This document shows, piece by piece, positions 34,001-46,631 of a stretch of DNA of 64,000 nt. Source of the stretch: Chromera velia (Eukaryota; Sar; Chromeraceae); NCBI GenBank assembly GCA_018398765.1, contig JAHBMJ010005426.1, forward strand, positions 5,001 through 69,000, written 5' to 3'. Positions within the stretch are counted from its first letter, which is position 1, and every line of letters starts with the position of its first letter. The position numbers were made by a program, and so were the translations under genes. The notes beneath the pieces are model-generated. The model was not told the DNA's origin. It was given only the letters and a program-made list of their open reading frames with translations, and searched no databases.

Positions 34001-37000
34001 GTCGCAAAACAAAAATTCACGAGCTCGTGGACGCAATGCCAAGAATCGAGGTCCTATCTGCTGCCGGCCTGTTTACCTGCCTGCGTCCCGCCCTCCCTCC
34101 ATGATTTCTGTCTTTCAATTCAACCTTGAAGAATCTCTTTTTCTTTCTTCTTCTGCTTCTCTCTCTCGCTCTCCCTTTCCGTCTGTCTTCCATTGTTTCT
34201 TCCATATTCGTTTCTTCTCCCAGCGTTCGTCGATTTGTGCTTGCTTCTTTTTTATTCTCTGTCCGTCCAACCAGTTCCGAATCCCTCTATCTATCCATCA
34301 AAAAACAAACTGACAAGGCGATGTTGTGACGTTGAGGGAAGGGGGGCGTTGAACAGGGGGAGATCTGCGGTTTGATCAACAACTTCTGGCACTGCAGAGC
34401 ACAAGCAGAGGGAGGGGGACGGGCGAAAAAAAAGACGGTATTCTTTTCAACGCAAAAACATGAAAAGTCGGGAAAAAAGGAATACAAAAAGACAGACCCA
34501 CCACCTCAGAAACTGAACATATGGTCACACGTCCGCAGACAGACAGATGAGAGAGAAAGAAGAGGACTCTTGCATGACACCCCTTATCGTACCACAACAT
34601 CCCTAGTCAAAATTCGTCCTGCCCCCCTTCACTCACCTCTCTGCATCTTCTGCTTCTCTTGGTTGCCATCGCCTTCCGGCAGGGGAACGCCTTGGCGATG
34701 TCCTGAAGTCCGTCGTTCAACGCAGCCAGGCGCTGGTCGAGGGAGGCAACTGCATTCATTTCAGGCAGGACGTGCAGGGGAGAAAGAATCAGGGCGTAGA
34801 AGCAGAAAGTTGCACAAACGACGATCGGGAAAACAATTCCGCGAATCTGTCCCATCCTTCCCTTTAAAGAAAAGCACTGCTCCCTTTTCCCCTTCCTGTT
34901 TTACTGACTTGTTCGTCAGGGATCTCATTTTGCGCATCAGACCATTCATTCATCTACTCGACCCATCCATCCACTCACTCATCCAAACACATGCGTTCAT
35001 GAAAGAAGAAAGATGCGAGGGCCAAGGAAGAAAACACATGAGTCGACAAACCGAAGCCATTAAAACCGGCGAAGAGCAGGACGGACCGTTGACGAGAGGT
35101 GTATCGAGGGACGCCTTCATTTCTTTGAGGGACTCTGCTCTTGTCTTCGGGATGTACTGGAACCTCAGAAGGGGGTTCTCCTTGTCTTTACTCTTCTCGT
35201 CTGCCCCCCCTCTGCCCGACTTGGCCTGAGACGCCGTGGAGGCCGACAGAGGGTTGTCACGAGGATTCATCCCTGACGCTGCCGTCGTTCCTGAAGAGAG
35301 AGACGAAAAGGAAGCATTCAAGCAGACGGGAGAGATCATGCGGTGAAGGGGGCGTGGTACGGGTACTGTTTCGTAGAATCGCGTGAAAGCGTAAAGCTGG
35401 AGGTTAGCGAAGGATTGAAACCATCACACCAAAAAAAAAAAAAGCAGGAGAACTCCGTCCAAATCAACCGACTTGACCCTCTCTGGACAAACCGCAAGAA
35501 AGAGAAGGGCAAGTTTTCCTCACAGCACAGAGAGACTGCGCACCCATAAATTCCCACCCAGTGGGCGCACAGACCAACCTGCTACCAGCACTGCTGCGAA
35601 AAAAAAAAAATCCGTCTGCTGACCGACCAGCCACAAGTACTGCCGCAAAGACATCCTTGGAGAGGTCCGCCTGCTCTGTTGCTGTGCTTTCCACAGGGGG
35701 TGGAGGAGGGGCGGCGTGGGGGTCGGGCATCTGGACCAACTCCGAGAGCGGCTCGAAGTGACAGATCACCCCCTCCTTAGCTCGGTCGTGAATGAGGAAC
35801 CTGCACAGACAGCACACACAGAAGGAAGGAAGGAAGGAAGGTTGGACACAGGGGATCAAAAGGTCTTTGCATTGCTTTTGTGGGTGGCAAAAATGTATTG
35901 CCTGAGGTGTTTTGAAATGCGTCACTGAATGGAACGGCCCGGGGAGACAGAAGGAGGTGGGGACAAAAAGAGAGAGAGAGAGCAGAGAACAGAAAATTGA
36001 TGCACAGAAACACACTCTGCAATTGACATTCTCTTTTTTCTGCAGGAGTCTAATGCTCCCGCACAAGAACGCCCGTTGAGTCGCGGGAACACCCCCCCAT
36101 CTACTTTTTTTTTTCTTTGGAAAAAGAAGCTGACAATCTTTCCAGTGTAATTCGCTCCACATTCAATTGCCGGTATGCTAGACCCCATCTTTCTTTCTCT
36201 GTCTCCCGCCCCAAACGTGTCAATTCAAAGGTTCTGTCTGTCTGTCTGTCTGTCTGTCTTGTCTGTCTGTCTCTCTGTCGGTCTCTTTGTGTCGACTCAC
36301 GTGCGTGACTTCTCCTCCCTCTCGGCCAGAATCCTCTCGATGTCCTCGGGCTTCCAGGGGCCCTCCGGTCTCCTCACTCTGCTTTCGTTCGTTCGTTTTT
36401 GCAGTGACAGCAGAAGAGAAACATCACACGGACATCAGGGGTGCTTTGAAAGACATGTAGGCAGAGCTGCAGATGTCAGAATGAAACGACGGGGCGAGAA
36501 GACGAGAACAAAACAAGCAACGAAAGAGGCGACGAGACGGTGGTTTGGATAAAAAAAAAACGCACCTAGCGATCCATCCATCCATCCATCGACGAGCAAC
36601 CATTCCCACAAAAGAGAGTCCGCAGTGCACGAGAAGGACTAACTAACATACTAACTGACCCAACGACATCGACATACAGTCAAATGGACTGCCCCACTAA
36701 CCAAAAGGACAGACAATGACACAAAGCAGCTGGAGGAGACAAATAAATCGACTGCTGACGGGTTTTGGAGGATCACGGGGAGGAAAATCGTGATGGAGCG
36801 TCTCCTCATTCGAGCCATAAGTTCCCTCTCTGCATGTTTGTTAGTTGTTTGCGTGGACGACAGAAAGCAGAAAGAAACAGAGCAAAACATTGGCGGAATC
36901 CACTATTTAAAGAAGAACACATAATTTAGGACATACGCATGGACTCCCTCATTTCACATATCAGCATTTCTCCCGCTACGTTCTGCAGCGCTCTCCAACT

Positions 37001-38673
37001 TCAAGCGCGAACAATCAGAACTATCGACACAGTCGGGGGGGGGGGAGGAGGGACGGAGAGATGGGGAGGAAAGGGTGGACGAACTGAATGAATTCTTACC
37101 TCCTCTTTGTCTTTGTTGCACCTCTGTCCCGACATTTTCTTTTGTTCTCAAGTCTCTTTCAAAAGTGCTCAGATCTCCTCACCAGGAACCCTCAGATCCA
37201 CTTCTTCCTCCGTCTTTCTCTTCAGACAGACAGACAAACAGACGGACGGACCTCTTGCAAGTTCCTGAGAAGCTTTCCTGTAGATGCCCACGATTTTCGA
37301 CATCTGCACCTTGCGTGCGTCAATTGATTGAAATGAAAGAGTGAGTGTCCAATCGGGATTCGAATGTTCTGCCAAAGCGAAATCCAGCCAACCAGTCAGA
37401 GCGATGGAGAGACAAACAAAAGACCGAGCTAGAGACACATAGGCAGAAAAGAACCACCCCACAGAACGAAAGGAGAAGGAGACTCTCGAAAGCCGAATTC
37501 CAATTCCAGGCCTGATAAGAACAGAAGGGAAAGTCAAACCTTTCTGGAAAAGTGGAATAGCAACTGAGTGCTCCTCTGCCATTCACTGTCACTGAACACC
37601 TGTCTGTCCAAGTGCTGACCGTCTTTCGAACGATGTGTTCCCGCTCCCTGAGGTGCTGGACGACTGCATCCACACAGGCAGACAGACCCAACAGAGCAGA
37701 CAGGACAGGACAGGGCACCAAACATGTGATGTCAAGGTCACGATTCTTTCAGCACAAGCACACTGAGGAAAAAAAGAACTGCCCGCGGGTCCTCCCACCA
37801 TCCCCGTCACAGTCATTTGTTCTCTCTTTCGCTCTGTGGGCTGAAAACGAAGCGAACAAAACCGGTCGGTCTGTTTGCTCCGGAACAGACTTAGAGAGAA
37901 CCCCAGGCTCTCCAAACGACCCACTCACTGACTGACCGCAGAGTTGGTCTGCCCGTTCGTGTTGCATTTGCACATTCTTGGAGGACCACCGGCAGTACTG
38001 GCAAGAGAAGATGCACCTGCACACACAGGCAGACACCAGAGAGGAGGAAAGCGGGAACGCCAGAAAAGAAAAAGGCAAGCGGGCAAGAGAAAAAAAAACA
38101 GCATAGACAAAGGGATAAAAAAACAAAGAGAGGACAGGCCAGCAGGACTTTCGATGAAGATCACGGAAGGGGCAGAAAGGAGACGGTAAAAGATACGGAA
38201 GTGGAAGCCCGCAGAGGGTACGCGAGCGTGTGGTGGTGAGAGGGGGGCGGGTTGGGGGTCCTAAAGAGATCAAGGCAACATGTCCGCGCGCAAGCAGGAA
38301 CAGAATTTGACGCACCCGCCCTCAGGAGGAGCAATGATGATGAGCGTGTTGAAGCAAACGGGGCACTCAAAGCACTTGCTGCATCTGTTTAAGTAGATCA
38401 TCGCCTCTGACGAGGGCATGTTCTCCAGGCAGTTGGGGCAGTAGTAGGAGTCAATTTCCTCAGATAGCTCAAAACGAGAACGGATCTTGGAGCATCTGCA
38501 GGCAGAGAATTAAAAATGGGGTGGGTGAATCATTGATCTCATCTGTTGCTTTACACACCTACAACCCCCACTGACGTGTCACAGAAATACAGTTCCTCGA
38601 TCGGAAAAGAATTCCCATCCGCTGCCTTCAGGTCAAGTCTGGTATCCCCCGTGGGGACGAGAGAGTACATCAT
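31091..38673 (-). CDS. DCTN4: Dynactin subunit 4 (p62), about 17 exons
   Basis: A subunit of the dynactin complex at the pointed end of the Arp1 filament; it supports dynein cargo transport. The N-terminal exons carry the diagnostic zinc-binding block of the p62 family: [36 protein letters not shown], then [13 protein letters not shown], in the order seen in animal DCTN4. Exons traced with closing phases: 38673-38576, 38495-38316, 38016-37937, 37663-37620, 37309-37252, 36376-36301, 35800-35628, 35290-35087, 34749-34637; after these, a Cys/Arg-rich KRSRRC segment matches the family's middle motif. Exons from about 33.9 kb to 31.09 kb (including 33154-33098 and the last, about 31256-31091, with [11 protein letters not shown]) are placed by splice motifs but less firmly. 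Start: first of two consecutive ATGs. A proline run (about 35690-35710) is an insertion relative to animal proteins. Confidence 0.88.
36229..36285. repeat. (TGTC)n microsatellite in a DCTN4 intron
   Basis: TGTCTGTC units with a few interruptions. Confidence 0.85.
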
Positions 38674-39447
38674 GGTGCCCCCTTCCCTTCCACGTCCCTT
38701 TCCCCGCCTGCACCCGTGTACCCTCTGCTCTTCACAAGCAGCTGTCAGAAGTCCCTGCTGACTGGCCCCTCTCTACCAACAGAAGCAAAGACAGAGTTGG
38801 AGCGTTGGTCTTCGCCAGTGAGTGCCAATTGATTGTCGAGGGGACAAACTGTCACGAAGATCGATTCATTGGATTATAGTAGAGTATAGGATTCATTGAG
38901 TTCCGCCATAAGATTGATCAGCCTCAGTGGTCGTTTCACCCATGCAGGTTCATGCATGCATTCCACGGAATTTCGCAGCGGATATAATATTAAGGTCGAG
39001 CATGGTCGAGCTATGGTCGAGCTATAGGCATGCATGCATGTCGAGGCGCTATATAGCTCGCCCGCGCGCACAAAGCGAGCGCAACTGTTGTTTGCATGCA
39101 TTGAAGAAAATTTTAAACGCCTTTTTATATGGCTCCCGACAAGCGCGTAAATTCGATCCCGCCGTCGATATACATATCGATGCTTCGTTGAGAATCAGGC
39201 TGCAGATTCGAAGTGCTGAAGCACTTTGCCATTGAAGCCGCTTCTGTGCTCTTGTTGATGCGCCTGGCACGGTTGTGTGCTTTTCTGACAGGGTGTTAGG
39301 ATGGGGGCGTCTCGCTGGGAAGTGCGTTCCTCTGTTTGATACACATGCACGAGTCATTTCGATCGGCATTAAATTAAGAAAATCAAAATTGTTTCGTAAC
39401 TGCTGTCTTTTTGTACAGTTTTTTTCAGCTTCATATGTAGATCGACG
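38674..39447. promoter_or_regulatory. Divergent promoter B with three TGCATGCA motifs
   Basis: A 774-bp spacer between the DCTN4 and phosphodiesterase start codons. TGCATGCA occurs at 38953-38960, 39031-39038 and 39093-39100. A short tandem of GGTCGAGC(T/A)AT lies at about 38993-39027, and GCTCGC...GCGAGC can form a hairpin near 39055-39081. About one TGCATGCA per 64 kb is expected by chance. Confidence 0.7.
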
Positions 39448-41557
39448 ATGGGTGGCACTCTCTCTAGGTATGACACCATGGGAGGGCTTGCGGGGGGGCT
39501 CTGGGCAGAGAAGGGCACAACTGCCGGCGAAGGCAGAGAGACAAACTTTTTGGACCACGACACGTCAGGGATTCCAAGGAAGAGAAATTCTGGGTACGCA
39601 GGTGAAACAAGGCAGGACCACCACCGCTGCGCATGCATCCTATTTCTGAGAGTCCCTGCATTCTATATATAGATTGAGCTGATTTCGTTCCTGCCCCTCT
39701 TCTGCTGCCTGCCTGGCCGACTGCTTACGTGTACATGCATGGGTGCAGATACTTTCTTGACCAGGATGCAGAGAATGACTTCATCTACAACCACCAGGGC
39801 AAGAGGAGAGTGGGGCTTCTTCTGGCTGCGAGCGTCTGCTTCGCGTTTGACATCCTTGACTTTGGGGCCATGGAGGTTATCGGAGGAAACCAAACAGACC
39901 CCCAGAGCGAGGCAGGGGGGCTAGAGGGAATGAATCTGTTGAGGAAAATCGGGACAATGACGGCCAATGCGTTCCTTCTGTGCATCGCGCTGTGGTATCC
40001 CTTCGCCCCGGTACATTTCGAAAAGCTGGTGGCAGGCGGAATCCTGCTGTATGTCTTTTCCATGTCCATTTTGAGAGAGGGGGTGACCACCAAGTTTGCC
40101 TCACCCGAAGACATTATTTTGGTCGAAGCGATTTTGGTGGCGCTGAACACTATGTTCGTAGTAATGATACTGATTGTACTACCCCTCCGGCGACCAACCA
40201 TGTGCACTGTGATTGGGGGTGCGTGCGTCATTCAGGTCGCTACAGTAGTTAGTCTGGTTGTAATGAACAGACCAGACATGAGGACAGCTGTCACAGCGTC
40301 GTTCGGCATTTGGGTGACAGGCACAGTCCTCGTTACTGTGGGATTTGGACTTGCCAGAGAAGAGGTGGGTTAGTGCTTTGAATAGACCTGTCTTAGTTCG
40401 CTCTTGTGCGAGCTTCTTTATTCCCCTTTTCTGCCTGTCGGTCTGTTCGTCTCTCTCTTTGCTTGCTGCTCCATCTCGTATCTTTTTGAATAGCCGCCTT
40501 CCATCCTTGCTTCTTTCTTTCCTTCCTGACTAAGTGACTTCCTGACAAGCCCTCGCTCCAACTCCGGTTTTTTCTGACTGACGATCTGGGTCCTTGAAGG
40601 CACGACCCACCACCCGTGCCTGAAAGAACGTTCCCTGGAAAGAAGACATATTAATGTCCACAATGACGAACGAAACGACAAGCAGCACCAATTCATCTCC
40701 CGCTGAAGAGCAATCGTTTATCTGACCATGCACGTGCATGCAGTACACTTCCCGACTGATGTTCTTTAAAGCCAGGCGCCAACGCAGGCAGATCGTGGAT
40801 CTCCTGGACGAGGTGGATGGGCTCATCAAAGTGAAGGACAGAAGTCGGTCAGCAGGATTCTCTTCAGCAGAGAGAATGGTAGATTTAGTCACGAGGGCAA
40901 TCGACGAGTTGAGGCTGCAGGAGAACGCCCTGAGAGTTCAAGTGAGTCAGTCAACTCCCCCATGTACCTTTGTGTGTGTGTGTGTGGAGGGACGTGCAAA
41001 AGTCTTGAGAGTCGACTATTGCGTGGACGTGCCACTGGGTCTAGGGGGCATGCAATGATTTCGTGACACAATGGCAGAAGGACAGATCATGCATCGCTGG
41101 GTTTCCTTCCTATTTGCCGTCCCATTTTTTGTTTTCTGCAGCGCTTGCTTAATTGTGGCCTTTGTGCTCTTTCTTTGACAAATGGATTTTTGCCCAGGGA
41201 GTTATTTCTGTAATGCCCCATTCCTTTCTCTCTCCGGCTCGCCTACCCACAATTTAATTTCCTTGAAGCATCGGTCTTTCCCTGCAGTTCCGCATTTCTC
41301 GTGTCCCCTCTTTCCAGCTTCTCGCCCACACTCCTTACACCCTTCCTGATGTTCCGTGTCTTCCTTTTCTTCCTCCCTTCGACGGCTGCAACAAATAACT
41401 CAGAGTTGGAGAGGCGACTCCGTGACGCCCAGCCGACTTGCCAACACCACCCGGCAGGTGATCAAAGATCTCTCAGAGGCAGCAGCTCTCGCTTCTCACG
41501 CGGAGAACCTGATGCAAGTCGATATTCAACAGGTACGTCTGCCGTGGGTCCCTGCGC

Positions 41558-41589
<32 letters not shown>

Positions 41590-44500
41590 GTGCGTGTGTA
41601 TACGCATGGCTGGCTACTTCGGCGGATGCGTCCGTCTTTTATTGGATGGGCGTATTCTTCCTGGTGAAAGTCCTCCTTTCGTGTTGTTTTGCCTTTCCTG
41701 CAAGCACACTCCTCTCCTTGTCTTTCCATGTACCCCTCCATCAGTCTCTCCGGCTGAGCTCTCACAACTGGACAGCGCATTTGTATACACACACACGTAA
41801 CGAGGCAAGCAAACCACTTGTCTCCGTGCGTTCCTCTATCCTGTCTTCAGATGGTCCGATTCGCAAACATAAATTCCTCTGAAGGGTCGGAAAGGAAACT
41901 CTCAAGTCCAGCACTCCAAAGGGAAATGAGTCCTTTTTCGTCCCCCGTGAATGCGGAGGATCAGCAGCAGCAGCAGCTGTTGTCCCCGATGAACAGGGAG
42001 GAGGAGGGGAGGATGGTCAATTTTCTGAATGCGAATTTCGTTCAGCAGAGAGTTCAAGATAGATTCCTTGCCTTGGCATCCAGACGGCGATCCTCTGTTT
42101 TCTTTGCCGGCGACAAAGACAATCCACCCCCCCCTATGCGGTCCGTCTCAACCAGAGAGCGAGTCGAGGAGCAGCTTAGAGACCTCCTCGACCCTCTCAA
42201 AGACTTCCTTCCCGGAACTCTCGGAAGAAAACCTGATGAAATCAAGAGGAGCTTGCTGTATCATCATGCGTGGGTGACATGGCACCATCAGCTGTACCTG
42301 CGAGAGAATGGAACAAGGACATTGGGGAGTTGCAGGAAAAAGAAAGTGCAGTCAGCCAGCCGTTTACCCCCGGCGCGCTGTCCAACGGTGAGCTGCCCTC
42401 CCTGAAAATCAGGAACCCTCTGCCAATTGTAGGCCTTCAACTGCTCCGACCGTACCTAACGGACCCCCTCAATCTGCCCGACCTCTGCCAAACTCTCAAG
42501 TTTCTCTCCATGGTTGGTTCGTTGGTCCGTTGGTTAGGGGAACATCAAAGTGTTTTTCCCTCGTTGGAGACGCCGTAGGATGTTTCCCTCACCCGAGCTG
42601 CGATACTTCCGTTTTTTGAAAAGTCTCAATGCAAGACATGTTTTCTCGTCCTTGTGCTTGCTCCCATCTCATCCATTCTGTGCTTGCGCGTCTCTCCTCT
42701 TTGCAACTAGGGCAGAAAATAAATCATCATTTGTTTTGGTTCTTTCTCGTCACAAATGCTTCAATTGGTCAAGTTCGATTTTCCGTCCTTTCTCTTCTTT
42801 TGTTTACGCAGGTCGAAGCGAACTACTCGAAGAAAGCGAAATACCACAACGCACTCCATGGGGCAGAAGTAAGTGAGCCCACAAATCCTTCTATCTCCCC
42901 CTTCAAAGGATTTGTTTCAGTCTTTCTCTCTTATTTCACCCCCTCTTACCCGTTTTCTTTCTTCCATTTGTGCGCATTGTTTGACCGTTCTCTGCTTGTT
43001 CTCCTGTGCAGTCCTCTCCATCCCTCCCTCCCTCCATCCATCCATCCATCCATCCATCCATCGATCCATCCATCCATCCATTTGTGTTTTCTTCCAAGAC
43101 GGCCCTCTGTTGCTCCTCACCATTTGTCAATCGATCTTCTTACATCTCTACACATTTTCTGTGCACACAATTGAGCCGGTTCCTTTTTTGTTTGTGCGGA
43201 ACCCTTATTTGCCTGCAAGCCGTTTCTTTCCCGTCTCGTCCTGTAGTGCTTTCCTCAACTTGAAGGCCTGGCTCGCAGACACCTCCCTGGACTTTCTGAA
43301 TCTCTGGAAGTCGAAAAGTCGAAGTGCGAGTTATGCCGCGTCGCATCCGTTCCTTCGTTTTCGATTTGGTGTTTTTCCGGCTCTGTGGAATGGTAACTTT
43401 TGGTTTCGAGTCGCTCTGCTTACTGTGTGTCTGGCTGACTGCCTCTTCCTCTTCCTCTTGCAGGTCGCTCTAATGACGGTGTGGTTGGCAGAACACTCAG
43501 GCGCCCGCAGGCTGCTGAACCCGATCCAGAAAGTCTCCGTGGTCATCGCGGCTCTGTGCCACGATCTGGGACACCAGGGGTTCAACAACCAGTTCCATAT
43601 GAACAGGTCGGGAAGAAGAAGCATTGGAAGAGATGTGTGTGTGGTGGTAAATGTAATCTCCGTTTTGTTCAGCAATGCCCGGGTGTGCGTATGGTGCCCT
43701 GTAGTGTTTCTGAAAAATGCTGAGAGCATCCGAGGATGCTATGGTTTTGGGAATGGATGGAAAGAGGGGTGTGTGAACGTATGGGCGTATGCATGATTGA
43801 TCCTCTGAATGCAGCGGGAGTGAGATTGCGATGATGTACAACGACCGGAGCGTCCTCGAAAACTTTCACGCAGCAAAGACCTTCCTTGTTCTCAAAACTG
43901 CGGGGTGTGAAATCTTGGTCAGTCAGTCAGTCTGTTGTTTATTTCTTCTTTTCTCTGCCGACAGGAAGTCTCCTCACAGATGCTGAGATAAAAGCTTCTT
44001 CCAGGCGTGATGTAAGTAAAGTGCTGTTTTAACGTTCTGGTACGTCACGGTCACTTTTGTTCATTTGTATCTGAAGAACCTCTGCATGCATGGATGCAGG
44101 CAAATTTGGAGGGAGAGAACCAGCAGCTTGCGCGGTCTGCCATCATTGAATTGATCCTTGACACAGACATGAAAAAGGTGAGCCTAGCGTGTCTTTCTGT
44201 CCCTTCCCTCCTCTGCCTGGGCTGTTTTTCCTTTGTAGCGTCCTGATCTGAGTGTTTGAATTTGTGCAAAAGACTCCCCGGCTCCTAAGGAAATCCACGA
44301 CAATCAACGCACCTTCTTCTTTGTACGCCAGTAAAGCATGCCTTCTCTGAGCGTTTCAATCTTGCAAGGGCAACTTTCTTGCACGACAAAAAGGTCTTTT
44401 TTGGGGCGAAAGCACAGCCAGAAAGTACATCTGTGGTGCACTCACTTATCCAACACGCACACATGGCTCTGGTTTCTGCACACTACAGTCTCGTTACATT

Positions 44501-46631
44501 CACATTTCGGCTCTTATTGAAGTAAAGCACGAAGAACTTCAACCCAAGTCTCTTCTCTGGGTTTCATGCGCCTCGGAGACCAAGAAGGAGGTGAAGGGAG
44601 GCTCGATTTTGCTCTTTCTCTCTCCCTTTTTGCTCGCAGCATTTTGAGTCCGTCTCTGCGCTGAAGCTTCTGCTCTCTGCACCCGAATCTGCCTCAAGCA
44701 TGGGACCATCGAGTATGACGGCAAAGGAGGCCAAGGGAGAGAAGGAGAAGGACGGAGGGAAGGGATTGCAGCAGAAGGCAGAGGATAACGTGTGGATGGT
44801 CACGCGGGCATGCATCAAGGCTGCAGATCTGGGTGGGTGGGTCGCAGGGGGGGGAGGGGTAGGTGCATGGTGCATGGCTCTGTGACTACGTTGAGGGGTG
44901 TGGTGGTTGGAGTTCACGTGACTACGTTGAGAGGCCTTTGATCAGGTGTCTATCCCTCGTTCGTGCTGTCCGTGTTTCTGTCTAACTCTGTTTAGATGTC
45001 GGATGACCTGACTGTCTGTTTGAATGTGCGGCCGATTCACTTCCCACTCGAATCGAATTGGGTGGGGGTGGCGTCTGCGCTTGAATGCTGTGATGCAGGC
45101 CACAGCGCCAGGCCTTGGCGCATTCACTTCGCGCGTTCCCTCAGCGTGGTCTCTGAATTTTTCCTCCAGGGGGACAGGGAGAGAATCATGGGCCTTCCCA
45201 TCTCCCCTCTCTGCAACAGGACAGACACGACGCCCTCAGGACTCTGCAAGTCTCAAGTCGGGTTCCTCACTTTCGTCTGCAGGTGGGGTNNNNNNNNNNN
45301 NNNNNNNNNNNGGGGGGGGGGGAGGGAGGGCGTGTGCACTAGGTTAGGTGCATATGTGTGCAATGGAATAAGCGGTTGAGCAAGCGAGGAAGTGAGTGAG
45401 TGAGTAAGGGAATTAACAAGTGAGTATCTCAAGTGATTCAGTCACTGTGCGAGAGAACCTCAAAACGCAAGGTATGGCGTCAGCAACCATATGCAGGATA
45501 AGGGGGACGAATGAATGAATGAATGAGTGAGCGAATGGTCAATCAGAGGCGAAACCGTGCGAGGGATCGAAGGTCAAACGAGAGTAGAGTGACCGCCATT
45601 CTACGTGTTGGAGAAGAGAGGGCAAAAGGAGGAGGTGACGGTCTTCTCCCGACATGCTCAAAGGTCCTTCAAAAGAAAGATTTTCATCCGAAAGCTTTGT
45701 CCCTTGTGCAAATTGATGAGTGGCCTCATTCCCACTGGTGTGTATTGTTCGATTCTTGTTTCTTATACCTACCTGCTTAATTCTTTTCTTCTGTCCTCGT
45801 ATCTGCTTCTCTCCATCCAGAGACCTGTTCGTTCTCCTCAACCAAATCGAACAGCTGTCGAAGGGGAAAGAAAGAGGGATGGATTCTCCAAAAGGCGCTT
45901 GTCTGACTTCGAAACAAAGTGCAATGTCGAATGGAGAGGAGGACAAGAAAGGGGGACGCCAAAATCCGAATGGAGGGGGGGGGGGAGGACCGAATCGAAA
46001 TAGCAGAGAAAGCTCCTTAGAGAAATTGGGTAGGGGCATAATTGGGTCGATATGTCTTTCTAATTTAGATGTGAATGTCGAAGAATGGAAGCGTCCTGAA
46101 ACGCTCAGCCACCTTCCTTCTTCTCTCTTTGAAGTAACAGAGCCGGACAGTCACTCGGTGCCAGCAAGAGAGCAAGTTCAATCACGCCGCGATTCCGCCA
46201 AATCCCAAGCGACTTCCACAGTTTTTCAAAATTTGTCCAGCCGACGCATTCTCAGGATAAACACCCTCAACTCACATGTGTCTCTGGAAGACCCGCCCAG
46301 CCCCACCCAACCACAACAACCACAAATCCAATCAGTCCCTGTGAGAGCCTCTGGGAGGTCTGGCTCCGTCGCCTTCTCGGAAAGAGTCAGCATGATCGCA
46401 CCGGTTCCTCACCCACGGGATGGAGACGGAAGAAGGTCTGATGACCCCCGTGCCACTTCTTTTCTTTCTTCTGCTCAGGCCGAAATGAAGCCTGAAGCTT
46501 TTGAGGTATCCCACTCTGTCTCCCTCGACGACCGGGTGGAAGGGATTTTTGATCACTTGGGAGCAGACAGTCCCGATGGGGGAAAATCTATGTGGGCCGA
46601 CCTGCTCCTTCCCTCATTCGACGCCTCATAA
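39448..46631 (+). CDS. Membrane-bound 3',5'-cyclic nucleotide phosphodiesterase (PDEase I family), 14 exons
   Basis: Hydrolyses cAMP and/or cGMP. Exons: 39448-39593, 39749-40364, 40744-40941, 41404-41532, 41851-42273, 42336-42512, 42812-42868, 43464-43606, 43815-43921, 43965-44011, 44100-44177, 44640-44832, 45099-45282, 45821-46631; phases give 1103 codons (1102 aa). The N-terminus MGGTLS fits the myristoylation consensus MGxxxS. Exon 2 encodes about five to six hydrophobic helices. The catalytic domain (from exon 6) has [19 protein letters not shown] (metal-binding HD), [39 protein letters not shown] and SQVGFLTF with the invariant purine-binding Gln. The C-terminal 270 residues are disordered and Ser-rich. 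The architecture resembles the multi-pass PDEs of Apicomplexa. The 43922-43964 intron uses the second of overlapping GTCAGTCAGT donors; this choice is inferred from phase. Confidence 0.92.
41554..41598. repeat. (GC)n(GT)n tract, possible Z-DNA, PDE intron 4
   Basis: About 45 bp of strictly alternating purine/pyrimidine (GC units, then GT units) beginning about 20 bp after the donor site. Confidence 0.85.
43019..43081. repeat. (ATCC)n microsatellite, PDE intron 7
   Basis: CCTC then ATCC units in tandem. Confidence 0.9.
45290..45311. other. Assembly gap (22 N)
   Basis: A run of N inside PDE intron 13, starting 7 bp after the donor GT and followed by a G run. Its true length is unknown; it does not touch a predicted exon. 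Confidence 0.99.
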
